Shown: positions 31,468 to 39,838 of the stretch, one piece after another
How positions within the stretch are numbered: position 1 is the first letter of the stretch
How the letters are laid out: each line of letters starts with the position of its first letter
Assembly (NCBI GenBank): GCA_017860295.1
Contig: JAFNAS010000012.1
Location: forward strand, 124,001 to 188,000
DNA from: Bacteroidota bacterium
GTDB taxonomy: Bacteria > Bacteroidota > Bacteroidia > Bacteroidales > Paludibacteraceae
Length of the DNA: 64,000 nucleotides
Direction: 5' to 3'
Program-made: the position numbers and the translations under genes
Notes under the pieces: model-generated
Seen by the model: only the letters and a program-made list of their open reading frames with translations
Told to the model about the DNA's origin: nothing
Database searches by the model: none

Positions 31468-31566
31468 AAATTATGGCACGACACAACGAACTTGGGAAAG
31501 AAGGAGAAGAGGCTGCGGCCAATTATCTGGCGAAAAACGGCTATATCATTCGCCGTCGTAACTGGT
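31468..31566 (+). repeat. 99-bp direct repeat, right copy (yraN 5' end)
   Basis: Right copy of 30490-30588, starting AAATTATGGCACGACAC and ending CGTCGTAACTGGT. Confidence 0.9.
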
Positions 31567-31785
31567 GTTGTTGAGGTCAAATCGCGCTCGACAGAGACCT
31601 TCGAACATCCCGAGGATGCCATTACTCCGGCCAAGATTCGGCGCATTGTGTTGGCAACCGATGCCTATATACGGCAGTTCGATATCGACATGCCCACCCG
31701 GTTCGATGTGATTTCTGCCATTCCTACCCGCAATGGCTACCGCATCGACCATATCGAAGATGCGTTTCTATCTCCGGTCAACTGA
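31473..31785 (+). pseudogene. yraN: yraN (UPF0102) right copy with internal deletion and frameshift
   Basis: The first 31 codons match YraN, then the frame stops (N-W-C-C-stop). The rest of the gene continues in another frame: GVVEVKSRSTETFEHPEDAI, PAKIRRIVLATDAYIRQFDI, and RIDHIEDAFLSPVN to the stop at 31785. Roughly 15-20 codons between NW and VVEVK, which hold the LDIVA-type catalytic aspartate, are missing. So neither copy encodes a full protein. The 3' end overlaps the convergent MBL gene by 18 bases. Confidence 0.8.
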
Positions 31786-32550
31786 CCGGGCAGCTTTCGC
31801 ATGTTTGTTGTTCCACACCACCGCCATTTCGTCGAAGAGATTGCTGCAACCGTAATGTCCTGTCAGAACCAGTTCTACCCGATGTAACAACGTGATGTTG
31901 GCTATCGACGCGGTGGCTTGCGCCGTGTTCATGTTGAAAAAGTCGTTGAAAGGCACGATGGTATCGTGACGGATGCCTAACGCATCTCCGGTAAACAGCC
32001 AGCGGTGATTGATGAGGTAACACATAGAGCCGGGGGTATGTCCGGGAGTAAGGATGCCTCTGATGCTGGTGGTGCCTATCGTAAACGTCTCTCCGTCGTC
32101 TATCAGGGTGTAGCGCAGCGATCCGATGCTGTTGTGCATGCCCATTGCCCGGGCCGTTTTTCCGTTAATCATCTGCTCCTCCTCTTTCGCAAAACGTAAT
32201 TCCGCATTTCTGAACAGGTTGAGCGCGGCCACATGATCCCGATCGGTATGCGTCAGCAATACGGTGGTCACTTTTGCCGGATCGATATGCAGTTGCCTGA
32301 ATCCTTTGACGATAGCAGTCGAATCGTTGCCGGCATCGATGGCAATGTAGTTGTCTCCGTCCTGCACGAGATACATGTTGACAAAGATGTCGTTGATGGA
32401 GTAGAGTCCATCAGCCAGTTGTTGCGTGGGGCAGGGACTCATCTTTTGCGTTTCGGATCTGAATTTGAAGAAATAGAGAATGACCGCTGCAAGGAGCAGA
32501 AGTACCAATATTCCGGTAATATAAGATATTTTTGTTAGTGTCTTTTTCAT
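31768..32550 (-). CDS. MBL fold metallo-hydrolase with N-terminal membrane anchor
   Basis: 260-residue protein with a membrane helix at residues about 7-29 (ISYITGILVLLLLAAVILYF), then a metallo-beta-lactamase fold: VLLTHTDRDHVAAL (H-x-D-x-D-H, where the classical second His is Asp), GILTPGHTPGSMCY, LFTGDALG and the late metal His in VLTGHYGCSN. These proteins hydrolyse thioesters, lactones or phosphodiesters; the substrate here is unknown. The active domain is probably outside the cytoplasm. Convergent with yraN. The 309-base gap upstream (32551-32859) holds an argS terminator and a degenerate TTTACC-type repeat, but no gene. Confidence 0.88.
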   Translation of the reverse strand: MKKTLTKISYITGILVLLLLAAVILYFFKFRSETQKMSPCPTQQLADGLYSINDIFVNMYLVQDGDNYIAIDAGNDSTAIVKGFRQLHIDPAKVTTVLLTHTDRDHVAALNLFRNAELRFAKEEEQMINGKTARAMGMHNSIGSLRYTLIDDGETFTIGTTSIRGILTPGHTPGSMCYLINHRWLFTGDALGIRHDTIVPFNDFFNMNTAQATASIANITLLHRVELVLTGHYGCSNLFDEMAVVWNNKHAKAARSVDRR

Positions 32551-32765
32551 ACGATAATAATTTTTTCATCTAAGGAAGTATGGAATTAACTCCCGTTAGT
32601 CGTTGACTTTCGGTTCCATGTTGCAACATTTTCATTTTCTTGGATGTTGTGAAGCAACATGTTCGTTTCATAATTCGGTTGTTCTGAAACGGTAGTGCCG
32701 GTATCGTTTCTGTGTTGTCACTCCTACAAAGTTCATAAAAATATCGGCAGGTTGCACCACAAAAA

Positions 32766-32817
32766 AACTAAAACCGCGACTGTTTTTCAACATGACGCGG
32801 TCTTTTTATATTGGATC
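32766..32817. terminator. argS terminator
   Basis: AACCGCG (32772-32778) with CGCGGT (32806-32811) as stem, T runs on both strands. On the minus strand it follows argS by about 50 bases. Confidence 0.6.
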
Positions 32818-32859
32818 AGGTTTCAGTACCCTTTACCTTTTACCATTCACCGTTTGTCG

Positions 32860-34653
32860 TTACATCCGTTCCGGCACTTCGATTCCCAACAGGCTCATGC
32901 CGGTTTTGATTACTCTGGCAATATTGCGCGAGAGGGTGAGACGGAAGGCGCGGAGCTGTTCGTTCTCCTCTTTCAGCATGGAGTGGTCGTGGTAGAACTG
33001 GTTGTACTCCTTGGCCAGATCGTAGACGTAGTTGGCCACTATGGCAGGCGAATATTCTTCACCGGCCTCTTTCACTATGGCGGGGAAATCGGACAGCATC
33101 TGTACCAGACTGATCTCTTTTTCCGAAAGGTTCAACGCGGCATCGGCTGCTACCGTTGCGGTAAGTTTCTGTTCATCGGCTTTGCGAAGTACCGATTTGA
33201 TGCGGGCATGAGTATATTGAATAAACGGCCCGGTATTGCCGTTGAAGTCGATCGATTCTTTCGGGTTGAAGGTCATGTTCTTGCGCGGATCGACCTTCAG
33301 AATGAAGTATTTCAAAGCGCCGAGACCCACCATGCGGGCAATAGCTTCGGCCTCCTCTTCGGTACAGTTGTCGAGTTTGCCCAGCTCCTGCGACGTTTCG
33401 CGGGCGGTACCCACCATCTCTTCAATCAGGTCGTCGGCATCCACTACGGTGCCTTCGCGGCTCTTCATCTTCCCTTCGGGCAGTTCAACCATGCCGTACG
33501 AGAAGTGGACGAGGTCTTTGCCCCATTTGAAGCCCAGCTTGTCGAGCAGGATAGAGAGCACCTGGAAGTGATAGTTCTGTTCGTTGCCTACCACATAGAC
33601 CATTTTGTCGATGGGGAAGTCGTCGTAACGAAGCTTGGCGGTACCGATGTCCTGTGTCATGTAGACCGAAGTGCCATCGGCGCGGAGCAGCAGCTTTTCG
33701 TCCAACCCGTCGTTGGTAAGGTCGGCCCATACCGAACCATCCTCGCGGCGGTAAAACACCTCTTTAGCAAGCCCTTCTTCCACTTTCGATTTTCCTTCGA
33801 GGTAGGTTTGCGATTCATAGTATATCTTGTCGAAGTTTACTCCCATTTTTTGGTAAGTTTCGTCGAAACCGGCGTAAACCCAGCTATTCATCGTTTTCCA
33901 GAGGTTGCGCACGGCTTCGTCGCCGGCTTCCCATTTGCGGAGCATCTCCTGCGCTTCCACAATCATGGGGGCATTGCGCTTGGCATCCTCTTCACTCTGT
34001 CCCTGCGCCATCAGCTCTTTGATCTGCGCCTTGTATTCCTGATCGAATCTGACGTAGTAATCGCCTACCAGGTGGTCACCCTTTTTGCCCGAAGAAGTCG
34101 GTGTTTCGCCGTTGCCGAACTTCTGCCATGCCAGCATCGACTTGCAGATATGGATTCCGCGGTCGTTTACGATGTTGGTCTTGACCAGCTTTTGTCCGTT
34201 AGCCTTTACGATTTCGCCGAGGCTGAAACCGAGCAGGTTATTACGGATATGACCCAGGTGAAGGGGTTTGTTGGTGTTGGGTGATGAATATTCGATCATC
34301 ACCAGCGGAGAGGCATCGGTAGCCGTTTTTGTTCCGAAAGCATCGTTGGTATCGATAGCGGCCAGCGTTTGCAACCAGTAGTTCTGGGCAATGCTGAGGT
34401 TGAGAAACCCTTTTATTACGTTGAAAGCGGTAATCAGCGGTTCGTTGGCTTTGAGGTATTCACCGATTTCATTGGCCACCTGTTCGGGCCCTTTGCGCGC
34501 CGCTTTGGCAAACGGGAAAACAACTACGGTGAGATCTCCCTCAAACTCTTTCTTTGTCTTTTGTAGCTGAACCGTTTTGGCATCGGTATCGGCTCCGTAC
34601 AACTCTTTTACGGCAGTGATAACCGCCTGTGTGATTTTTGCTTCAATGCTCAT
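32860..34653 (-). CDS. argS: Arginyl-tRNA synthetase
   Basis: Class I synthetase charging tRNA-Arg. From the ATG at 34653 it has 597 residues: N-terminal additional domain (MSIEAKITQAVITAVKELYG), the HIGH motif in SSPNTNKPLHLGHIRNNLLG, the catalytic fold, the KMSKS region as KMKSREGTVVDADDL and the C-terminal anticodon-binding helices ending in GIEVPERM. A longer frame to 34695 is rejected because a TACCTTTG promoter box (34685-34678) lies inside it. Essential housekeeping gene, transcribed alone. Confidence 0.97.
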   Translation of the reverse strand: MSIEAKITQAVITAVKELYGADTDAKTVQLQKTKKEFEGDLTVVVFPFAKAARKGPEQVANEIGEYLKANEPLITAFNVIKGFLNLSIAQNYWLQTLAAIDTNDAFGTKTATDASPLVMIEYSSPNTNKPLHLGHIRNNLLGFSLGEIVKANGQKLVKTNIVNDRGIHICKSMLAWQKFGNGETPTSSGKKGDHLVGDYYVRFDQEYKAQIKELMAQGQSEEDAKRNAPMIVEAQEMLRKWEAGDEAVRNLWKTMNSWVYAGFDETYQKMGVNFDKIYYESQTYLEGKSKVEEGLAKEVFYRREDGSVWADLTNDGLDEKLLLRADGTSVYMTQDIGTAKLRYDDFPIDKMVYVVGNEQNYHFQVLSILLDKLGFKWGKDLVHFSYGMVELPEGKMKSREGTVVDADDLIEEMVGTARETSQELGKLDNCTEEEAEAIARMVGLGALKYFILKVDPRKNMTFNPKESIDFNGNTGPFIQYTHARIKSVLRKADEQKLTATVAADAALNLSEKEISLVQMLSDFPAIVKEAGEEYSPAIVANYVYDLAKEYNQFYHDHSMLKEENEQLRAFRLTLSRNIARVIKTGMSLLGIEVPERM

Positions 34654-34677
34654 GCTTCGGATGTTTTTTTCGGGTGG

Positions 34678-34685
34678 CAAAGGTA
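34678..34685 (-). promoter_or_regulatory. -7 box TACCTTTG of argS
   Basis: Minus-strand TACCTTTG 25 bases before the ATG at 34653. No clear -33 element. Confidence 0.6.
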
Positions 34686-34920
34686 CGAAAAACAATTAAC
34701 TAATGAATAAGGGAGCGTGAATTATTGAGACTGAGAGTGGTCTGTTCGATCTCTTTTTGCGGTTTGGAACCGGGAGTGACGCAAGATTTGTTACTGAAGT
34801 ATACGATCCGGGTTGTAGTACCGGAAGTTTTTGCTGAATGTGAGACCTCGAAATCCGATATGTTGCCTCATGTTATTAAATAAAATGGGGTGTTGTGGCT
34901 TAACAGAGAAAAAAGTATTA

Positions 34921-34928
34921 TATATTTG
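34921..34928 (+). promoter_or_regulatory. -7 box TATATTTG of the LytTR regulator
   Basis: TATATTTG 21 bases before the ATG at 34950. The rest of the gap after argS shows no gene. Confidence 0.5.
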
Positions 34929-34949
34929 TAATCCGACTGTATAGTGTAT

Positions 34950-35846
34950 ATGTGTAAGAGAAGTAGTACGTTAGCTTTTATAGCGCTTTTTCTTCGTCGG
35001 AACCGGTCGGTGCCGGAACGAAAGAAACAATGGAGATTTAATCTGTTGTGCAGCCTCTTTATTACCCTGTTTATGCTATGCTTTCAGCCTTTCGAACTCT
35101 TTCTGTCGGAACGGTGGGGCATGGCATTTTTTCTTACCGGTTACGGTTTTATTACTTTCGGTCTTATTTTTCTGTTTACTCATTGTCTGCCTCATTTTTT
35201 GCCTCAGGTTTTTGCCTGTAAGCGATGGACGGAAGGCAAACAGTTACTCCTATATCTTATTTTCTGTCTGGCATGGAGTATGGTGGGTTGCTGTTATACC
35301 CGTAGTTTTGTGTGTATGCCCGACGAACCTCTAATCGTTTCGTATTTTCAGTTTCAAGGGTATAGTTTCTTGCTTTTGTTGCTTCCGGTCTCTTATCTGG
35401 AACTTTATGTGCGGACTGTGCGATTTAAGCGTTTGGGAGAAGGGAGTATTCCGGCTACTTCTGGTATCACGGAGGAGGTAAAACCGGAAGCGATGCGTTT
35501 GGCTGTCGGTAACGGAAAAAGTAAGCTCTCTTTCTTTGCCGACGAGTTGTGCTATATCGAAGCTTCGGGCAACTATATCCGTGTGGTGCTTTGCCGACAA
35601 GGGAAGGTGAGCAGTTCGCTTGCACGATGCAGCATCTCGGAGGCTCAGCGGCAAACCGATAGCCTGAAGCATATCGTCCGGTGCCATCGTCGTTACATAG
35701 TCAATATACGGAATGCGGTGGGATTAAAGCAGCGGGAGCACGACCTGTTTCTCTCCTTTCCGCAGTGTAATATGCTGGTCCCGCTCTCGCGTGAGCGTGC
35801 CGCTGCGGTCAAGGTGTTGTTTGCAGAGGAGAAGCAGGGGGAGTGA
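34950..35846 (+). CDS. LytTR-type DNA-binding regulator with N-terminal membrane domain
   Basis: Transcription regulator of 298 residues. The N-terminal half has four hydrophobic helices (LLCSLFITLFMLCF, MAFFLTGYGFITFGLIFLFT, LLLYLIFCLAWSMVG, YSFLLLLLPVSYLELYV), the C-terminal third a LytTR domain (ELCYIEASGNYIRVVLC, IVRCHRRYIVNIRNAVGL, MLVPLSRERAAAVKVLF). There is no receiver domain and no histidine kinase beside it, so it may sense a membrane signal directly. ATG 34950 is preferred to the GTG at 34944. A pair of 15-base direct repeats at 42035-42069 has the spacing expected of LytTR sites, but a link is only speculative. Confidence 0.87.
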   Translation: MCKRSSTLAFIALFLRRNRSVPERKKQWRFNLLCSLFITLFMLCFQPFELFLSERWGMAFFLTGYGFITFGLIFLFTHCLPHFLPQVFACKRWTEGKQLLLYLIFCLAWSMVGCCYTRSFVCMPDEPLIVSYFQFQGYSFLLLLLPVSYLELYVRTVRFKRLGEGSIPATSGITEEVKPEAMRLAVGNGKSKLSFFADELCYIEASGNYIRVVLCRQGKVSSSLARCSISEAQRQTDSLKHIVRCHRRYIVNIRNAVGLKQREHDLFLSFPQCNMLVPLSRERAAAVKVLFAEEKQGE

Positions 35847-35857
35847 TTGGAAATTAG

Positions 35858-35886
35858 ATATCAGGTAACAGGTAATAGGTATCAGG
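35858..35886. repeat. Degenerate GGTAATAGGTATCAGG word repeat
   Basis: ATATCAGGTAACAGGTAATA then GGTATCAGG between the LytTR gene and the methyltransferase operon; a similar word run is at 50629-50650. Confidence 0.45.
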
Positions 35887-35999
35887 AAATAAGCTATAAA
35901 TGGTCAATGTAAATTTTAATGGATATAGATGATTGAGGTCCCTATTATGCATAAAAAAAGATGGATAAGATGATCTAAGGCTTAGATGTAAAGAAGTTT

Positions 36000-36029
36000 T
36001 TTGTTTATTGCAAAATAATGTTATATTTG
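36000..36029 (+). promoter_or_regulatory. Promoter of the methyltransferase operon
   Basis: TTTG at 36000-36003, 18-base spacer, TATATTTG at 36022-36029, 46 bases before the ATG. The leader contains a tRNA-like 5' fragment. Confidence 0.65.
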
Positions 36030-36047
36030 CGCCATATTAAGCATATT

Positions 36048-36071
36048 GTTGCTTTAGCTCAATGGATAAGA
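36048..36071 (+). other. tRNA 5'-half-like fragment in the leader of the methyltransferase operon
   Basis: GTTGCTTTAGCTCAATGGAT then AAGA resembles the acceptor 5' strand, TA, D-stem GCTC and D-loop AATGGATA of a tRNA, and breaks off inside the D-stem. It may mark an integration boundary. No matching 3' half was found downstream. Confidence 0.35.
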
Positions 36072-36075
36072 TATA

Positions 36076-37296
36076 ATGAAAAGTAAGTATACATATATTG
36101 ACCTATTTGCTGGATGTGGAGGTTTGTCTCTCGGATTGCATAATGCTGGTTGGAGAGGTTTGTTTGCTATAGAAAAAAGTCCAGATGCTTTCCTGACACT
36201 TCAATATAATCTGATTAAAAAAATTCATCATTTTAACTGGCCGACATGGTTGCCTCAACAGGCCTTAGAAATTAATCATGTACTTGAACAATATAGTGAT
36301 CTCCTGAAAAATTTAAGAGGTAAAGTAGATTTAGTAGCCGGAGGACCTCCTTGCCAAGGCTTTTCTATGGCCGGTCGCAGAAAAGAAGATGACCATCGTA
36401 ATCAATTGGTAAATTCTTATATTCAGTTTATTCGTTTAGTGAAGCCTAAAATTTTATTTTTTGAAAATGTAAAAGGGTTTACCTTAGAGTTTAAAAAAAA
36501 TAAGGATAAGGGGAAAGAATATGCCTCTTTTGTAGAGAAGGCTTTGGACGAAGCTGGATATTATGTTCAAGGGAAGCTGGTGAACTTTGGTGAATATGGA
36601 ATTCCTCAAAAAAGGACACGTTTTATTTTAGTTGGTGTGAGAAAAGATCTAAAGCACTCTTCGCAGGATTTAGCCGACAGCTTCTTTCAACGAATTGAAA
36701 ATAATAAGCATTCATTTCTTGAAGATAAAAATCTATCTGTAAATACAAATCTAAATGATGCGATTTCCGATTTGCTCAAAAAAAATGGTGTTACCACTTG
36801 CCCTGATGCTTCAAAGTTTTTTTCTGGCTTTTATGCAACGCCATCTAGTGAGTACCAAAAACTGATGCGCAAGGAAACTGATGAGGAAATTCCTGACAGC
36901 CATCGCTTTGCGGTTCACCGCCCTGATATAGAACAAAAATTTATGGATATTATCCAGACTTCTACTAAGAAAAATGTAGATATCGATAAGACTTTACGAG
37001 AACGATACAATATAAAGAAACACACTGTCATTCCTTTAGATAAGCAGTTGAAAGCACCTACCATCACTACTTTGCCTGACGATTATATTCATTATTCTGA
37101 ACCTCGAATTCTAACGGTGCGAGAATATGCAAGAATCCAGTCTTTTCCCGATTGGTATAAGTTTAGAGGAAAATATACTACTGGGGGAAAACTACGCACC
37201 CAAGAGGTGCCTCGTTACTCGCAAATTGGGAATGCAATTCCACCTCTATTTGCAGAACAAGCAGGCGTCATATTAAATCAAATCATCAATGGATAA
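36076..37296 (+). CDS. DNA (cytosine-5) methyltransferase
   Basis: C5 methyltransferase of 406 residues that methylates cytosine in a specific DNA sequence. Motif I is DLFAGCGGLSLGLHNAGW, the catalytic motif IV GGPPCQGFSMAGRR has Cys93, motif VI is FFENVKGF, motif VIII IPQKRTRFILVGV, then a variable target-recognition region (about residues 190-330) and the C-terminal motifs RILTVREYARIQSFPDWY and YSQIGNAIPPLFA. No restriction endonuclease adjoins it. It overlaps the next gene by 8 bases, so the operon makes methylase, ATPase and receiver protein together. Its AT-rich composition against GC-richer neighbours suggests transfer. Target sequence unknown. Confidence 0.95.
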   Translation: MKSKYTYIDLFAGCGGLSLGLHNAGWRGLFAIEKSPDAFLTLQYNLIKKIHHFNWPTWLPQQALEINHVLEQYSDLLKNLRGKVDLVAGGPPCQGFSMAGRRKEDDHRNQLVNSYIQFIRLVKPKILFFENVKGFTLEFKKNKDKGKEYASFVEKALDEAGYYVQGKLVNFGEYGIPQKRTRFILVGVRKDLKHSSQDLADSFFQRIENNKHSFLEDKNLSVNTNLNDAISDLLKKNGVTTCPDASKFFSGFYATPSSEYQKLMRKETDEEIPDSHRFAVHRPDIEQKFMDIIQTSTKKNVDIDKTLRERYNIKKHTVIPLDKQLKAPTITTLPDDYIHYSEPRILTVREYARIQSFPDWYKFRGKYTTGGKLRTQEVPRYSQIGNAIPPLFAEQAGVILNQIING

Positions 37297-39838
37297 AGAA
37301 TATATTTCTTTTGACATAAAAACAGGAATGAAGAATATCATCGGAAGGGATCTTATTACCGATGATTTTATTGCAATTTATGAACTTGTAAAAAATTCAT
37401 ACGATGCATATGCTGATTATGTCACTATAAAATTTAATGATGATGAGATAATTATTGCTGACAATGGTAAAGGGATGTCTGAACATGACTTGCGAGGAAA
37501 ATGGTTTTCTGTTGCTTATTCTGCTAAAAAAGATGGGTCAGAAGATGAAGACATGAAGAGAACCCCTCATTTAAATAAGCTTAAGTCAAGAAGATTTTAT
37601 GCAGGAGCAAAAGGTGTTGGCCGTTTCTCCTGTGATAGACTTGGAAATAATCTTGAATTAGTAACAACTCATGTTTCTTCAACTCAGACTTACAAAGTTG
37701 AAGTGGATTGGAGACAATTTGAATTGGATGCAAAACAAAGTTTTGGAGCGATAAAAATACCCTTGGATAGAATCAGTGAAATCCCTAATTACCACAATAA
37801 CCAGCCTCATGGTACAATTCTAAAAATAACCCAATTAAATTCTTTATGGGGTGAAAAGAGACTTTACGATTTAAAGCAATCGCTCGAAAAAATCATTAAT
37901 CCATTTTCTAGTCAAAATGACTTTACAATTGAGATTGTCGCCAAAGAATTTCTTGAAAGTGATAAGGAGAAAACTCCTTTCCAGCAAATTAATGGCAAAA
38001 TTACAAATAGCATTTTGAGTGTACTTAATATTAAAACTACTCAAATAAATGTTATCATTAAAAATGAATTAATAACAACAAAACTCATTGATAGAGGGAC
38101 CCTAATTTATCATATTGAAGAGAATAACCCATATTCACAATACATAGATGATTTAGATATTAGTTTGTATTATCTGAATAGGAGCGCCAAAATAAATTTT
38201 GGTAAGATTATGGATATTGAGCCTGTCAATTATGGGAATGTACTCTTATTTAAAAATGGATTTAGAGTTCAGCCGTATGGCCAATTTGGGGATGACAGTT
38301 GGAAAATAGATCAACGAAAGCAGCAAGGTTACAATAGACGTTTAGGTACTCGAGATTTATTTGGACGGGTTGATATTATAACCGAGAACTTTGAGGAATT
38401 CAAAGAAGTTTCAAGTAGAGATGGTGGTTTAGTTGAAACAGTTGGCAAAAAACTACTTTTTGAAATATTTTCAGATAAAGCTTTTGGCCGTTTAGAAAGA
38501 TATGTGGTTGGAGTTTTATGGGGCGAAGGATTTAAAAGGAAAAATTATTTTGTAAATGAAGAAATTGCTCAACAAATACGAGATAATCTTGATAATGATA
38601 AAGACAAAGACTCATATGAAGATATTACTAATAATTTAGGGAGTAAAATAGACTTTGTTAATTTGATAAAGTCGCTTTCTGATGAGAAAGATGTAAAAAT
38701 AATTGCTTATAATAAAGATTTAGTTGATTTAGTAAATGCTCAATTAGATATTGTCCAACCCAAATTTATATCAGAACTTGAACGAATTGCAGAAAAGACA
38801 AATGATTTAGATTTGCTTAATCAAGTAAAATTAACAGAAGAGAATTTCAATAAAATTGTACAAGAAAAAGAAGATGCGATAATAAAAGCACAAATAGAAG
38901 AAAAACAAAGGATTGAAGCAGAAAAAAAAGCCAGAGAAGAAGAACTGAAACGAATTGAAGCCGAAAAGAGGCAAAAAGAGGAGGAAGAAAAAAGACATCA
39001 AGCAGAACTGGCTACTGCCAACAAAGAAAAAGAAAGACTTCAAGCTGAGTTGGATAAACTCAACGCAGAAAAGAGAGCAAAAGAAGAAGAAGAAAAGAGG
39101 AGGATAGAAGCTACCGCAAGAGTGGCAGCAGAGGCTATTGTGCAGAAACAAAAAGAACAAATTACCAGATTTAAAGCTGGAGAAACAGTAGAATATAAGG
39201 ATCTTAGAGACTCTAATCATATTATTGGTGTATATTCAGATGATATTTCAAAAAAGATTTTACTCTTAAAACGCAAACTGGATAAAGGTCAAAACATTGA
39301 TAAGCAGACATTATTAGATTTTATTCAAGGTATAAGTCTTGCCAATGAAAAGATATCAACATTAACTCGATTTACAACAAAATCAGGATTCTTAAAAGCC
39401 ATTTTAGACACAGAAGAAGATATTGTTGCATATATGCAAAATTATATCCGCAATATTTATCAAGTGCTTTATGATGTGGATATAAAAATCATTGGTGATG
39501 AGGTGAAATTCGTTCGTAAATTTAAGCCTATTGAATTGAGTGTTGCTCTAGATAATATTCTCAGTAACTCAAGAAAGAAAAATGCCAAGAGTGTTACTTT
39601 TGAATTTATGAATCTGGGAAGTACCTTACAAATAAAGATACGTGATATAGGAGATCAATTGTCTAATGAAATTAGTGATTGGAAAATGATTTTTGAAGAA
39701 GGCATAACTACAACAAAAGGTTCGGGTCTTGGATTAAGCCATGTGAAAAGAATTATTGAAGATGAACTAAAAGGAACTATAACATACAACCCTGATTATA
39801 AAATTGGATTTGAATTAATAATAAAACTTCCACAATGA
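37289..39838 (+). CDS. Double-GHKL protein: MORC/Hsp90-like ATPase plus histidine-kinase-like C-terminus
   Basis: 849-residue cytoplasmic protein. The N-terminal GHKL ATPase has E32 and N36 in YELVKNSYDA, ADNGKGM (D58, G60, G62) and GAKGVGRFSCDRLG near residue 112, resembling MORC/MutL-like ATPases seen in restriction contexts. An S5-like middle region follows, then a highly charged coiled coil (about residues 520-630; repeated EEKKR/EAEK). The C-terminal part looks like a histidine kinase: a possible dimerisation helix with His644 (DSNHIIGVYSDDI), N-box LDNILSNSRKKNA (755-767) and GSGLGLSHVKR (811-821); the G1 box IRDIGDQL is degenerate. It overlaps both neighbours (8 and 4 bases). A phosphorelay from H644 to the downstream receiver is inferred. 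Confidence 0.85.
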   Translation: MDKEYISFDIKTGMKNIIGRDLITDDFIAIYELVKNSYDAYADYVTIKFNDDEIIIADNGKGMSEHDLRGKWFSVAYSAKKDGSEDEDMKRTPHLNKLKSRRFYAGAKGVGRFSCDRLGNNLELVTTHVSSTQTYKVEVDWRQFELDAKQSFGAIKIPLDRISEIPNYHNNQPHGTILKITQLNSLWGEKRLYDLKQSLEKIINPFSSQNDFTIEIVAKEFLESDKEKTPFQQINGKITNSILSVLNIKTTQINVIIKNELITTKLIDRGTLIYHIEENNPYSQYIDDLDISLYYLNRSAKINFGKIMDIEPVNYGNVLLFKNGFRVQPYGQFGDDSWKIDQRKQQGYNRRLGTRDLFGRVDIITENFEEFKEVSSRDGGLVETVGKKLLFEIFSDKAFGRLERYVVGVLWGEGFKRKNYFVNEEIAQQIRDNLDNDKDKDSYEDITNNLGSKIDFVNLIKSLSDEKDVKIIAYNKDLVDLVNAQLDIVQPKFISELERIAEKTNDLDLLNQVKLTEENFNKIVQEKEDAIIKAQIEEKQRIEAEKKAREEELKRIEAEKRQKEEEEKRHQAELATANKEKERLQAELDKLNAEKRAKEEEEKRRIEATARVAAEAIVQKQKEQITRFKAGETVEYKDLRDSNHIIGVYSDDISKKILLLKRKLDKGQNIDKQTLLDFIQGISLANEKISTLTRFTTKSGFLKAILDTEEDIVAYMQNYIRNIYQVLYDVDIKIIGDEVKFVRKFKPIELSVALDNILSNSRKKNAKSVTFEFMNLGSTLQIKIRDIGDQLSNEISDWKMIFEEGITTTKGSGLGLSHVKRIIEDELKGTITYNPDYKIGFELIIKLPQ

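Noticed and set aside
32695-34284. Long plus-strand frame of 529 codons antisense to argS
   Set aside because: It mirrors the high-GC codon pattern of argS; no family features, while argS on the other strand is unmistakable.
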